A DNA stretch of 64,000 bases from Acanthaster planci (Eukaryota; Echinodermata; Asteroidea; Valvatida; Acanthasteridae). The position numbers were made by a program, and so were the translations under genes. The notes beneath the pieces were generated by a model. The model made no database searches. It saw only the letters and a program-made list of their open reading frames with translations, and was not told the origin of the DNA. Each line of letters opens with the position of its first letter. Positions within the stretch are counted from its first letter, which is position 1. Below, piece after piece: positions 12,501-26,164 of this stretch. The stretch is taken from NCBI RefSeq assembly GCF_001949145.1, contig NW_019091450.1:1596802-1660801 (forward strand). The letters are read 5' to 3'.

Positions 12501-15500
12501 AACTGCATAACAAAGATTGAACAAACAGAGCTCAGCTCTGATAAAACATAAACATTTTGCACATCTGTCATGCTGCATCTAGTGGATGATTTATTCAATG
12601 CCTGTCCGCTTCGCACCTGCAATCTGTACTTATTTTCAGCTTTTGACTTTTGACACCTAGCGAGCCCCATAACAGGAATGTACTTGTGAAGTGTTGGACA
12701 CATATGGTATTATTTCTTCAAATTTGTCAGTGTCGAGCCGTGTGTATAATGTTTCACTATCAGTTCTTATTATGTCATTTTTAAAATCTTCTTGTTCTCT
12801 AAGTGGTTTACTTGATTCAAATCACGCCAACTTGAAGATGAAATTGAGAGTGAATAACAACATGGAATAATATTCAAAATAAGTAGCCTATAGAATTCAA
12901 ATTTACTACATGAGATAAAAATACCAAATGCTACTGAATAGTTCATCAATCAGTCTAAATTATGAAAGAAGAGTCCCACCAAAACAACATAATTCTTTGA
13001 GCTGAGTCCAAACCATAAAATTGAATCCATCATGGGTCTTTGGACCCATGGACTCCGTAAATCAACATTTGATTTAACCCTAACCCCTAAGGGTGTATGT
13101 AAAATTGTATTGCAATTGGAGGATTTGGGACTGTTAGGGTTAATAATATAAAAAGAGAACTATATGTACTAGGATACGTCTGTGCCCCTCAATTTTAAAC
13201 ATCAGGATATCTTTTGCATTTTTTCCAGTAAGCTTGATAGAAAACGTATTTTGATATCAAATCACGAACTGTTTGAATGAGTTATATTTGCAAGTGGACA
13301 AGGATGGTTTGGCCTGTTTCCTGTCAATTTATTTTGTACATGCACTCTCTGGCACCTGATCTCCCCTAAGGCTTTTAAAAGTGGCCCCAAGGATGAATTA
13401 CAGTCGGCACATTTCAGTAATAAAACCTCCCACCTGTTGTTTTGGAACTGAAGGTCCTGGGTGAATACAGGGGGGCCAAGATCCAGCTGTAACCGTGGCA
13501 ACCACAGGGCAAGGTACCTTGTACTACATAAGCCCAGCCGATGTTCGTTTTGGGACCAACTTCTCACAGAATAACGAGTTTAATCTGGAATTCAAATCTT
13601 GAACTGAGTCTAATCCCACAGTCAAATCTTGACTTCCACTTAAACAATTTTCCACACGTTCGGTGACCTTGTTGGCTTCTTGGGTTGATAGAAGGATGCC
13701 ACATACCCAGCATAGTACAGTTTCCAGGGGTATGGTATCAGATGTTTAAGTAATTTTGGTCTTGCTATGGAATGTTGCTATTAAGCGTAAGGGAAAATAG
13801 CTACCAACAGGCTACCAACCAATATATCATGCAATGTGCACTTCTCACACCCGGTTCCTGGCAAATTTTGCTAGCACATACATTAGTGGACCAGTTTGAG
13901 GACCATGAAGCTGCTTACCAGCTCCATCAAATCAAATTAATCCTGCTTGTGTGACCTTCATCATTCCAGCACCCAACCTGGCCATGAAACTTAATCTATA
14001 AAACACCCCAAATTCCACTGGTGGTCAGGGTATTTTTTTTCAAGCCAATTTTTGACATTCCCCCCCCCCACAAAAAAGTTTAGAAAAAAAATCCTCTGGT
14101 AAGGCTTTTATAAAAGGCAGCGGGGTGCTCTGCTTATGATTCTTTCAGATTTTGAAGGGTGTTTGTGCAATAGCCTCATGGTCAAGTCGGTTTGCATTGA
14201 GTGGTCAATCTGGTAATGCATTAGGAAACATCTGCGGGTCAGGTCATTTCCAAACAGCAAGCATCTCAGAGTTGCCCTCCAAAAAGATGCAGCAGATACT
14301 CTTGTCCTGCCCTCGATAAATAAAGGTGTACCTTTTGGTGAAACAATTTTTTTTAATTGAGAGAGGCACTGTATGTGATCTGCCTGACACATTTTGAGCA
14401 TCAGCAAGAGCATAACTAGAACTTGGCAAAAATGCCCTCCTTGCGATCACAGAGAATCACAAATGACTGCATACTGGGTCAAATCTGTGAACCTGGAGAA
14501 ATCTGTCAGAACTTACTGTGTCCACTCCAGCCAGGAGTAGTTCACAGGCATTGCTGTAGATCTCCTTCATGCTGAGTTGCTTGCTGGAGAGTAAGTACGT
14601 CAGGAATCCATCTGCTTCCAGTTCACCTTCACCCTCAGACTGCGCAGATATCTCCGCCAGTCGACTGTCCACTGCCTTCCTGGCTGTAGGTTTTGCAAAC
14701 AATATTTTAGGGGTGAGCATAATGCTTTGGGCACTTTTTCACATGCTTTAAACTTTGTTTTCAACAAAATTACACAAGGACAAATTTTCTTTTGAAGTAA
14801 TATAAAGCAAATCCAGAAAGGTTTTACCCTCAGTGTTATAAGATCAGTCCTTTTTTAAACAGCACAGTGTTGCAGTAGAGACCATCACAGGATCAGTTGC
14901 AAGACCACTCAAAGTCAACAGGGTGATCGTAAACAATGAGACAATGACAAAGGAATGTCTTTGTTCCAGTTCATTTGAATACTTGGGACTTAAATCCAAA
15001 CTAGAGGTCCTCTGTTGATCTTGTGATAGTCTTGTGGGGGTCTTGTGATGATCTTGAGAACGTGACACTGGAATTTGATTTCTTAACTTCCTGCTTTTAG
15101 AATAAGGCTGTCAACCAAATGATAACCAAGATTTCCAGGGAAAAAAGACCTTAGTCCATCTTAAATCAAGACCAGAGTTGTTGTCTTGCAGACACAATCT
15201 AAAGTTGAAATTTTCTTGACCAGAGACTTGACTTGGAAAAAAATAGCTGGTGTCTTGACTTGACATGGGTGAAAATGACTTGTGTCTCGACTGGAACAAA
15301 TTTGATGTTTGCAAGTTTGGTTGCAATAAACGACTTTTGTTTGAATAAATAAAAGAAAACAGGTAAAGCAAAAGCAAACCTGTCTGATTTCATCATATTC
15401 ATGTTTCATCATTACAAATTCCATAGCATTATTACGGGAAAATGAGGTAAATGGGTCAGACCTGTTTTGTAAAACATTATAGGTCACATCAAGTTATCAA

Positions 15501-18500
15501 TAAATAATGTCAGAAGCCATGTATGATTATGTAGGAAAAAGAAATAATTGGCCTTTTTCAATTGGAAAAAATTAACTTAAGACTTGACTTGATTCAAGAA
15601 AAAGGAATTATGATTTGCCTAACAGAAAATGACCTGGTTACTCATGGTCAAGACTGAGGTATACCAAATCTATGTTAACAGCCAATTCCGAACTAACGAC
15701 ATTAATTTCTACAAAATTCTGCAGCATCCAGAGACTGTTGTTGATGCAAAGTTGGCTTAGTGGTAGGGGTTTCTGAAAAGACCCCTTACCAAAACTGAAT
15801 ATGTAGTCCCAAGCTGCCTCATGGTCTTTCCATGGTTTGAGGCTATACTTCCTGAAGAACTCGGGTGATGTGACAAATAGGATCTGGCCGGATTGGAACA
15901 TCTGGTGGATGGAGTCAATGAATCGCTGCGATTCGGTTGGAATCTGCTTCTCCAGGCAGCCAATCCTGGTCTCGAACAGAATCTTGAAAATGGCTGCACG
16001 AAAGGAAATTTACCCTATATGAAAGCCAAGACTAAAAATAAGCCAATTAAATAGATACCAATCTGAAAGATCGAGGATTTACTTGAGCCGACAAATTTAC
16101 ACCATTTTTGCAGATGTTTTGAGTATGAATGAGCAAGTATATTAAGAATCACTGATATTTTTGACTGCCACTTCAGGCACAAGAAGTTTCAAACTGGGCA
16201 AGTTGTTGGAATTGTGAGAGCCATGGTGAATAATAGGCAATTTCAGTAAAGTTACACTGTTTGATTGGAGTGGGGGGCTTTGGGGAATTTAGCACGTACA
16301 TTCCATGGACCATTTGTACATCTCATTCGTCAGTTCGGGGACCAGCCCATTCTGGTTGGTGACATCTCGGATGTAGCGTAACCGCTGGACCATGTCCTCT
16401 ATGACTTCATTGATGACCCCCACGTAGGCACTCACTTTCTTGGGTGGCAAGATCTTCTTGCTCAGTAGGTGTCGTGCTCGATGCCACTGTTTGCCCTCAC
16501 TGTCAAATTGAAAGCAGAGAGTACAGACTGGCTTCTTGAAGGAACATTTACCAAAAGAAATTATTACCTTCACAATTTCTTATTAGAGGATGGCCATTTG
16601 GTATCAGAACAAAAACATAAGTTTTTTCTCAGCTAAAGTTTGCATTTTGACTACCCCTTGAATTTAATTGTTTTTCCAACCCTGAGAGAAGGCACTTAAT
16701 CTGATGCATGTTACCAAAACTCTCCTGTTTTGGTTTTGACTTTTTAAAGTGCGTGAACCCTTGAAAGTAAACACAATCATACCATGTTTGGATGGATGTT
16801 ATAAATCAAAAGGATGGGACATCCATTCATTTTATCCAAGCACAATAATTTTGAAATAAACACAAAAGTGCATAGAGTTGCAAATGTAAATAAAAGAACA
16901 TTTGTTGAAATTGAGAGATAGCAGTTATCAAATGTTACTTCTGATGGCAAAATATTGAAAAGAATGTCTGTCAGTGTTATTGAACTTCTCAGAAAATTCA
17001 TTACACTTACTGTGTGAGAACACCAAGCGACTCATTGCGATGCATTCTATATGCCTTCCATGGTTTCATGTCAACTCTCATCGGGTACTTGTTGTCATGG
17101 CGATACATCATGGCCACCAACTCCGGGTCAGCGAGGTTAACAAACTCCAGTGACCCCAGGCGCTCCTTCCATATGGGACCGTATTGTTTGGTGAAAGCAA
17201 TCTGTTACAACAAATTTTTCTTGGCAAAATCACTGAGTTGTTTGGTATTAAAGGTTGTACACTGTAATTGTAAAGTCAAGCAATTTGGAATACAGAGGAC
17301 CTGAAATTTTCCCTTTTGAAAATTCAAAGTATTTGATTCCCCAACCAGAAACCTTTTTCTTATCTTTCATCTATTCTCAATGCTCCAAACCAAACCAAAT
17401 AGATTTTCTTCCAGGGAAAGTTAAAAAAGAAACAGGGACCTTCATGTGCCGTATTGTCCTTTAAATACAAAAATCATGATGGTGCACATGCTGTTGAAAT
17501 TACTGACTAAACTGGGGGGGGGGGTTACCCCTCCTCCAGTCTGTGACCTGTCCCCACCCACACCCTCTGGCTTCCCTCAGAAGTTTGAACAGACTGCACA
17601 TGCAAGTGTTCTGTACTGTTTGAACTACATGTACATGTATATACAACTGAACCAATGTATAGAAGCTTTCCCAACTGTGACACCACCCCTTATCCCATAC
17701 AATTTACAAGTCCGATGAATAGTTGTGCAGTTACATGTATTAATCGGTTCCCCTTACCCTCCTCTAACACTGCCCCAGGTCTTGTCAGGGTAACAGTCCC
17801 ATTTTGAAGCCCCCGGGTGGGATTTGTTTGTCACAAGCAATCAATTTTGCCATTGGTTTGCTGCATGGATCTGCTGCCCTCGTATAGGTGGGGATTTTTG
17901 ACACTTTAAAAGTGCCAATCCCCACGTTTTGGGAAGAGCAGAAAAGGAAGGGGAACATTGATGGAGACATTACACATTTAAAAAGTGAGAAATCTGTGAA
18001 TCATTTCCATTTGAGCCTAATTTCATCAATGTCAAACGAGGAGGGTTTATGCCTTTGTACATTCACAATGCAGTGTTCAAAAATTAAGTCTTTGTTTACT
18101 GTCTTATGGTTTGTACATAAAAGTAACGCCTACTCTTTTAAACCATTTTAGGGAAGACAAAAAAACAAAAACAATTGTTCTGTATACGAATGGAAGCTGA
18201 ATGAAAGTGAAAGGCAAAAAGAAAAATTAAATACAAGTAAAACAAAACCAAAAAACAAGTGTTTTTAAATACCTGTACAATACATGTAGCCTGGTTATAG
18301 AAAATTGTGACGATGTGTGTTTGCTTGGTAAAGGTGGAACTTATACATTTCAGCCAGAAAAGTCAACAAGATAAATCTCTCCAAAAAAGGTTGGGACGAA
18401 AATGCTATATACTATAGTGCCATTCCGGGACTTCTCCCCTCCCCTGTTCTACAGTGGAACCATAGATTTGTTCTACAGGCCTATATGGGAACCAATGAGT

Positions 18501-21500
18501 TGGCTCCTGGGAGCAGCTTGGGGTGCACCCTGCACTTCCAGTGCGCCCCGTTCATTCTTCCTTGAGGCGTGTATTTGAAGTCAGTAATCTAAGACTTGAC
18601 GGAAAAAACTGCCCCTGAAGAACAGATGTTTTGTCCATGTAATCGTGGCGAGAAAAAATTGCCTGTCAAAATGCCAAGAATCGTCGTGAGAGAATTCACC
18701 TCGAATTCTTGCTTATTAATGACAACCACATCCTTGAAGCCAGTGATTAGCCATAAACCGCACAGCTCGATCGTCACACGCAGCCGTGAAATACTAAATT
18801 CCGACTTGCATGAAGTTCCAAGCCCATGATCTTCGGCTAGTGAACCCAACATTGAACAAAAGATGTTTTTCTGTAGCTCGAGTCTCGAAAAGAGGTCGTT
18901 GCCTGCTTGCTTCATAACCGCGCGTCTTCTAATTACGTATATACAAACAGGGTCGGGAGCCCAATCAATTATCCATGATCATCATTCCGATGGGCCACTG
19001 GAGAAAGGTCGCGTGACTGTGGCAGTCATCATAAATGCTTGTCAACAAGCGGCACTGGATGGAAATGAGAAATCACTTGGAAGCACACCCGAATACTCCC
19101 ATGACCAATCGCATTAATGCCGCTGGTCCTTTTATTGAGGGGAGAATGGCCCAGCAATTCAAGAAGAGCAAGCAGCTGTGGCTTGACTAGACTGGACGGA
19201 AGGGTCAAAGGAGATGCATTGACCAAACGTGAGTGACCGCGAGCACACGACCTCAAGTCAGGAATCAGTGGTTTTCCTCGAGTCGAGTATGAGCACATCC
19301 AATTTTCCTTTTTTATGGGGGGGGCCAAAATGCAGACGTTTAACCTCAAGAACTGACAAGCAAGCTCGATGCTAGTTTATCGCTCGGTATAGCTAAGGGA
19401 GTTTGAAAAGTTTAAGTCTGGAATTTGCAGAATGACGTAAGACTGGAGCCATACAGTTTTCTCAACCTGATTATGTAAAATCAAATAAATTATATACCAA
19501 ATTCCTAGTATCCCAAGGTCACTGCCAAACAACGCCCGCGTATCACTACAGCTCCGTTTCAATTTTTTTTGCCATTCCAGTAATCACGGACTGATGGAGC
19601 CCCGCTGCTTATCCTGCCGAGAGCGGCAAACCCCATAATACGGTCTCGCCTTCTTAACCCCAAATTGCCTGCCCCCAATGATGACCTGCTCCTAAGCCAG
19701 GCCTTTCTTGACGGTCCTACACCTTCCAAGGACGGGTGGCGCTTCCTGAGTGGGGCACGCCGCTGCTGGGTCGGCTCCTTTCATCGCGCTGCTAAATTAT
19801 TGGGTTTCCAGATTTAATTGTCTACCGCGGAGGGACTACTCGATATCCTCGCTTAACAGGGATGAAGGGGCTGGTGATCCAACAGGTGAAAAAAGTGGTG
19901 GTACCGCGGCGCTACCTTGGCGCCAAAACGACATGGATTGATTACAAGTGAGCCAGTGACCTAATTCAGCACAAGGGAACGTAGCTCGAATCAAACTTTG
20001 AGGATGGAAAATTACGATGGGCGTCCATGTAATGTTTTAACAAGCACAATTTGAGCGCAAATAACAAGACCGAAACGTTCTATAATGAATAACCTAAAAA
20101 ACACTTCCAGCGTCCTGAACACTGTTTACAGAATTGCTATTTCCCTTTTAAGCGATTATCAAATCATGAAAAATCATTCGCGCTTTCTATTCAGTCATAT
20201 CTTTTCAGTTAAAGAATAATCCTGTATGCCAAAAGATGCAACAAATAATTTCTCATGGGCTTGGAGACACGACTAGTTTGCTCCAAATCCCTTTCTGACA
20301 TTTTCTCAAGGTTTATCTGAGTGCGGCACAATAACAGCTGGAATTAAAACCATTATGAAGTGTTCTTCTTTTGATGAAAACTACGTCAACAACAGCAACG
20401 ATGTTCAATTCGAGACAAGTTCAGGAGTCGGCTCACAAACACGAAGTCACTCCTACTAGAACATCATGATTTTTGAAACCATCGTGAGTGTCCAGTATAT
20501 GTAGTATAGTACAGCCTATGTTATAGATATACACGTACCAGTAAGTTCTAAGCTTGGTATCACAACCCAAAGCCCGCCAAAAGAGTATTACATTGTACAT
20601 GTACTTCTTTCACAACTTGAAAATTCGATTAACATTAATGTGTTGCTGCTCCATGTCCAATTACGGGAGGATAATAGCGGCGGAGCGCTGCATTCATTCC
20701 GGGGTAATTGCCGCCAGACATCCCTCCCCTGTGAGGTGTTCAACTTCGCGCTTTTTCTCCCCGAGTCCTTGGAGCTCGCCTGCACGCCTCCTTCGTCCTC
20801 CCGCACCAAGGATAGTAAATCACTATGTGCCGTTTGAAGATAGCCGCTCTCCGAAGTTCGTTCACCTGTGTTTACTGCCTCCTGGTCAACCTACGAATAA
20901 TAATAAGACCCTTCCCCGGGGGAACGCCCCTACCTATACCCAGGCAACGAGAGCCACACGAGGACAGCCTTTTGTCCAGGCTCTTTTATCAGTCAGCAAT
21001 TATCCTGCCCCCTTGTGCCATCCGCTCCCTGGCAAACAACGCAGGGCAAATACCCGACTTATGTGGAAAAATCTCCTCCCCGTTTCGAGGGTTGCTCTTT
21101 CACACCGGTTGGTGTTTTGTCGTGGTAAAGTGGGCCATTGCCGCCGGCGTATTGTCCGTCTAGCGGGGATTGTTGTCGATTTTCCCCATCAGTTCCTCTC
21201 ACGTGAGGTCCTGACCGGTAGTGCCTTCTTGCAACGTGTATCAGGCATATCAAGATTTGCCCACTTCACGTTCGTTGTGTAGCGAGATGCTTTTGGGCCA
21301 CATTTTCCCACAACTCTTAAATTATATAGGGCTGATGAAGACGCAGTTGTCGTTTTTATGATATTTAAAAACAAGAATGTATCATCATGTCCACAACAAC
21401 TGAAAGACGAAAAAGGGTCGCATCGGTATCCACGCATAACCGTTTTCACAGGATTGACGTTTAAAACAAAAACCGCCTCTTTGAAAGTTTTTATACCAAA

Positions 21501-24374
21501 AATGTTTTGAGCAACAGATCAAGACCATCAAAACATTTTACCCTAATGATCGCATGAGCCCGGAAATAGCTTCTTTTTTACCCCACGTGTACGTATCCCA
21601 CCGGTACGTACTCCAACACTGGTCTGATCAGAACTGAAATCAACACTCAACAGCACTGCTCCTCTTGAAAGCCTTCACTCCTAATTACCCAAAGCTTCTT
21701 AGCATATCCTTTTCAATTTCAGGTTGTCCCCTCACTCTCTTCACACCTTGGCGACAAAATTCCGAGACAAGTCACGTTGTGAAATGCCAACGTTTGGAAC
21801 AATGATGTCCCCTTGGTCTGATGTGGAACGTGCATGCTACCTGAACAAGAAACCAGAGACACTGTCGAGACACCACAAAAGATCCACGTTACCAAGACAT
21901 GCTGGCTGGTAAAAGGACGGCAACAACACGTCTCTCAAATAAGCTTACGAAGACCACCTACGAGCGTGCATATTACAAGACATGTACACTGTATACAGGC
22001 CCGTATCATGTAATTTCCCAAGGTCAGGAATCTGAGAAATCGGGAAATTCTACGTCCTTTTTCCCAGATATTTACACTGCATTCATGCACATATTAAATT
22101 TATAAGTATGTAAATGCAATACATAAATGTGCTGATGAGAGCCGATTGACTTTTAAAGAGAGCTCTGGTACATGTAGGTTGTTGCTCTCAGGCTGAAGTT
22201 GGACACACGACAGGTTCAGAATACGAAGGCGAAATAAAGCAGACTGTTCGAATTGTCAACTTAACTGGTCCGTCTACGGATCCCTTAAACAGTTGCGGAG
22301 GAAATGAAGCTCCATCAAGCTGTCCTTTTCGCTCGAGATCAACCACAGCGTTAACGTATAGTGGATTCAGTGACAAAAATTTGTCTTTTTTTTTTACATA
22401 CACACTGCTTTTTCGTCAGTAGGAGTTGACGCAAAAACAGTCTGAAGGGATGAGGACACTTGTTTTGGCCGCATGGTCACGGAGTCGCTTCGCGATCAAT
22501 GTCCTCACCAGTTGTTCGCACAAGTAACCTGTGTATATTTGCCTAAGTCGTACTAAATTTGCCATCGATTTCTTTTGCAGCTAGCTCAGTAGCAGTACTT
22601 GTGAAATATGTGTACGTTCTAGCATTTGCCAAACATCGTCATTCGTTGGGCAGGGCAAAAATCCAAAATTAAATTAACATCTCCCCGACGCAAATCCATC
22701 CTTACAAATAGTTGTTCGCGGTACCCACTGCTACATCTGACTCGAACCAGCCAGCCGACACCAGTAGCTCTGTGCACGGTCGATTGGGAAGTCGTCGGTT
22801 CGAATCCCACCCGATTTCGCTTGTGTTTTTTTCTCACAAGCTTTCAGGGGAAACACCGAGTATACAGTGTTGCAATACACGTCAGGCAGGGCAGACATCC
22901 GAAATTAAATCGTCATTCGTGTCAAGATGCGCAATACAGCCAAAATTTTAACCTGTGAGGTAAAATGTTAATTCGCATAGAAAGTGACTTTGTGCCAAGT
23001 CATTGCCCTCACTGTAATTATATCGCTGCTACCATACCAGCCATTTGATGCACGGTAATGTAGTTGATCTTGATAGCGTTCCATTCCCGTCATTTCGAAG
23101 AAAACGCACACTATAGACGCGGCATCAGGTTGGGCCTGTGGGTGGCGGACATCATTCACATACATCCGGTTTAATAGTGATGAATTCCAAATTACATGTT
23201 ATGTAGCATCAATGCTTCTTCTTGGCAAGGAATTTCCGTGAAATGGCCTACAAACTACATTAGTTATCGCTCCTTTATTTAAACAAACAACTTATATCGC
23301 CACATCTTGTTCAACAAAAACTTATGATTTTATGAAGCCTTATCATGGGACTACCGATCAGCACTTACAGCAGATTAAGCCAATCCGTTGTTAGTATACC
23401 GTAAGGCCAGGCCTTATCAGGGAAGGGGTGCTGCCAGCGTGCTTTTAACTTCCTAAGCAGTTTTAATATACCGTCAAAGACACAATAAACTTTGAAGAGA
23501 TAAAAAGGATACCAACTTCCACGGAAGTTGCAATCACAGAAAGTGATAACGTCTTTGAACTATGGATTGTTATAAGTATTCTGTTCCTTGCTCTATGCTT
23601 GGAAACTGTGCAAAGCGTGATATCTGGTACCTTCAAAAATCCTCAACCTAAATAGCTAGGTGGGCCAATGGCCGCGTGGTTGGAACTTCTCTGGAAGGAC
23701 CGTCTCGGGTACAGAAATGTGAAATACACTCTTCATACCAAGATTTGAGCTCTTTATTCAACAGTGGCCATGTTCAAACTATTAGAAATCGAATGGAAAC
23801 AATAGGCCTAAATGTTCCCACTCACAGCCAGAACCTTGATTCGGTTTGTGAAATCGCAACAGCTTTGCAACTTACTCCAGCGAAAGAACGGTTTATAAAT
23901 TAGGATAAGTACTAAATCATGTAAATAGGCAGGTGATTTTCAGAGTGTGCTTACCTGATGTTCATAAATGCGGCTGAGACCATTTCCAACTAGGTAAGTC
24001 CCTAGCGTCCCAATAAAGGGCCACCCTTTCGGCCCAGGAATCTCGTCGAAAGGCCGAGGCCGCACGTGCACATCGGCTGCCAGGGAGTCATGCTCTACCG
24101 TTGCAGCGTCTGTCGTTGAACCGAGTCTGGCAGGGCAGATCCCCCACGACCCAACCACGGCATGTTCGGTGGTTGTGCTGCTCCCGCTGGGCCTGGGCAC
24201 GACGACCTCGTTCAGTCGGTGCACCTGCACGGTGCTTGCATCTGAGCCCGACTCCTCAGTGACCGGTGGTGGTGAGCTCGGGCGCTCCCGGGGAATTGCC
24301 ATTGTGCTAGCTGACTGCTGCACACTGAGGCGAGATGCACCGGCGAATATCCGTGAAAGTTGCCTCCCAGCCAT
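9569..24374 (-). CDS. Mitochondrial cytochrome P450, CYP27-like (sterol/vitamin D side-chain hydroxylase type), complete, 9 exons
   Basis: Exons, 5' to 3': 24374-23955, 17201-17011, 16499-16300, 15993-15790, 14683-14517, 12061-11889, 11360-11282, 10702-10490, 9679-9569. All introns are GT-AG, phases agree, and the join is 1758 bp (585 aa). The start has a strong context (GTCGCCATGG) and a basic, Ser/Ala-rich leader typical of matrix import. Domains: proline hinge PGPKG at 113-117; I-helix AGVDTT at 390-395; ExxR (EILR) at 449-452; FKPERW at 501-506; heme loop FGFGPRMCIGRR with Cys533; conserved RRIAELELNLAL after it. Segments such as ETRIGCLE, ELLLAGVDT and LYPVVPxNxRI match the CYP27 group better than CYP24 or CYP11. 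Such enzymes take electrons from adrenodoxin at the inner mitochondrial membrane. Substrate cannot be told from sequence. The leader-to-hinge stretch (about 25-105) is unusually long and Ser/Pro/Thr-rich. Donors of exon 6 (GTTGGT) are weak. Confidence 0.93.
11453..11510. repeat. 31-bp tandem duplication in P450 intron 6
   Basis: The unit, beginning AAAAAAGCAAAAGGAATTTC, is repeated at 11453 and 11484. It lies about 90 bp upstream (in gene sense) of the exon 7 acceptor. Confidence 0.85.
13078..13139. mobile_element. 62-bp piggyBac-like mini-element, copy A
   Basis: Begins CCCTAACCCCTAAGG and ends GACTGTTAGGG, flanked on both sides by TTAA (13074-13077 and 13140-13143). TTAA target duplication and CCC...GGG ends are the hallmarks of piggyBac-superfamily elements. 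Related copies are at 52056-52116 (opposite orientation) and 57333-57420. Too short to code; lies in P450 intron 5. Confidence 0.65.
17202..23954 (-). other. P450 intron 1 (6.75 kb), includes a GC/CpG-rich block
   Basis: Donor GTAAGC after the exon-1 codon for Gln140; acceptor TTGTAACAG before Ile141. No P450 exon was found inside and the flanking phases agree, so none is needed. The block at about 19600-21300 is clearly richer in G+C and CpG than the AT-rich surroundings and holds a 242-codon plus-strand frame (20554-21282) without a recognisable domain. A 38-bp hairpin (arms GTGGGGATT/AATCCCCAC) lies at 17888-17925. A tRNA-like segment is at 22757-22812. Confidence 0.7.
22757..22812 (+). 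repeat. tRNA-derived (SINE-like) segment
   Basis: Contains GTCGTCGGTTCGAATCCCAC, a T-arm and B-box match, preceded by TAGCTCTGTGCACGG, a degraded D-arm/A-box. The D-arm to T-arm distance is too short for a working tRNA and no acceptor stem closes. A T run follows at about 22827. Read as a SINE head or tRNA pseudogene. Confidence 0.5.
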
Positions 24375-25000
24375 GGCGACTTGGCTTAGGAAGCTATTTC
24401 CTTCAACAATAGTTCCTGAGTTTAAATGTCAGACGCACCTCCTTGACATGCTTGAGGAATTTGTGACGAGGGAGGAATCGCCGTTCGGACAAGAAAACAC
24501 TTGCGACACTGCGACTATCAGCTCTGACTTCTCTAACCGCAGCTTACAAAGCCAAAATAAATTATGTTCAAACGGCTGTGTAATCGACGACAAACGTATC
24601 CCCAAATAAACAGCCTAGTTAGTTTGTGTGGATTTCGGATAACCAACTTCCTCCGCCGTGACCGCTAAAGAAAAGTTTGCGAGAGAGTATTGGTTTTCGC
24701 CGAACAAACAACGGATGGACCTCCGAATGGTCTGGGCTATAACATGTCAAGCATCGACACAGCCCACTTTCCTGTCTTTGCGCATTGAGTTACACAGCTG
24801 ATGCGTGCATGGGATTCCCTCTGCATTTGAGCCTTTTATCCCATGTGCAAAGCACGTGACACGATTCCCCAAACTTCGTGCATGCCTCCAGGCTTCCCCG
24901 TAATCAACGCCACTAACATGCGTATACATTGTGCTGTACGTGCACACACGTGCAACGCTTGAGCGGTCACTTATGTCACTGCCCAGACCGATGATTGGTC
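24375..25000 (-). promoter_or_regulatory. Presumed promoter/5' UTR region of the P450 gene
   Basis: Region immediately upstream of the P450 start. No clear TATA box was seen in a useful position; the transcription start cannot be placed from sequence alone. Confidence 0.3.
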
Positions 25001-25367
25001 AAACTGCGCCGAAAGTTACACTCCTGCGAGTTTTCACATTCCACCAGGCCGCGGCTTGCCAAACACGGCAAGCTATCGTTTCCCAACCCACCCTCCTTCT
25101 CAGATCAACTCGTCCAGGATTTTCTTTCAGAGCAACGGGTCACCGCATAGCGCAATGTACCCCCACAGAGACCCTCCTGAGGTAAATCCGGATGATCAAG
25201 TTTCGAATGCGAACCTCTTGGGTCATATTTGGACAATAGGTCAACGACGATACCACCGTGATAACTCGTGCATGTAGACATGGAGCTATCCTTTTTATAG
25301 CTCCATGATGTAGATAAATGTACATGTAATGTACATAATTGACGTACATAGGCCAGGGGTATGTTTG

Positions 25368-25404
25368 TGCACATGTACAATGTACATGTACATGTACATG
25401 TGCA
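25368..25404. repeat. Palindromic (ACATGT)n tract
   Basis: GCACATGTACAATGTACATG followed by further TACATG units ends in TGTGC, making the tract self-complementary over its whole length. The same ACATGTACATG word is scattered through the window (for example near 1577, 2424, 17630). Confidence 0.85.
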
Positions 25405-26164
25405 GTATTTTGTACATGCGCGTGCAACAGGTGAGGCACATGATCACTTAAGATACGCCCGACCCTAGCCCAACAGTTGCTAAGCAACCAACACCGACAC
25501 ACTTGTTTACGATGACGTATCCACTACCTTGAAACAAAAGTATCATCTTGCAAGACAAGTGATGAGAGATCAACGGTCTGACTCGATGGGGGTGTCCGCA
25601 GCATCGTGATTCATGATTCATAACCATTGCTTCCGATCCTCAGTTTAAGTTGCATCATGCCTTCGCAGAATCGACTCATGTTGCAGTTATGGCATGCTGT
25701 TAAGCGGAACTCTAGGAAAGTGGAACATCCACAGGGACTTTCCATTGCTATCAATCATTTCAGTTTGCCGTCTGATTTGATCTGGTTTGACGTAATCTTA
25801 TACAAACAAGGACTACGTGCCCATATGAACAAAGGCCCCAAAAGACCGCAACGAGGAACGCAGAAAGCCTTCAAAAATGAAGACATTGATCAACAGTATC
25901 AGTAATTTTCTTGACGCTAACCTGGTCCTCGTTAATTAACGACGTTACTTAGGTTTGTCACGTTATGTTGAGGCCAGGAGAGGGTCGAAGAGTAGACCCT
26001 TCGTTTGGTTCATTCCACATCCACATTGATTCTTCGGCGGTACGGATAGTCCCTTTAGAGCTGATATTGATAAGAGCATGGAAGTACACGAGTCCAAGTT
26101 GTTTCCTAGCACTGAAGGAAATGTCATTATTACACTGTTAAACAATTTCTGCTAAATAACAGTG

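Noticed and set aside
17888-17925. Short hairpin as possible microRNA
   Set aside because: Arms too short and bulged for a typical precursor; no further support.
23660-23720. tRNA-like A-box (TGGCCGCGTGGTTGG)
   Set aside because: No B-box at proper distance and no foldable arms.
24169-24609. 146-codon plus-strand frame
   Set aside because: Antisense shadow of P450 exon 1.
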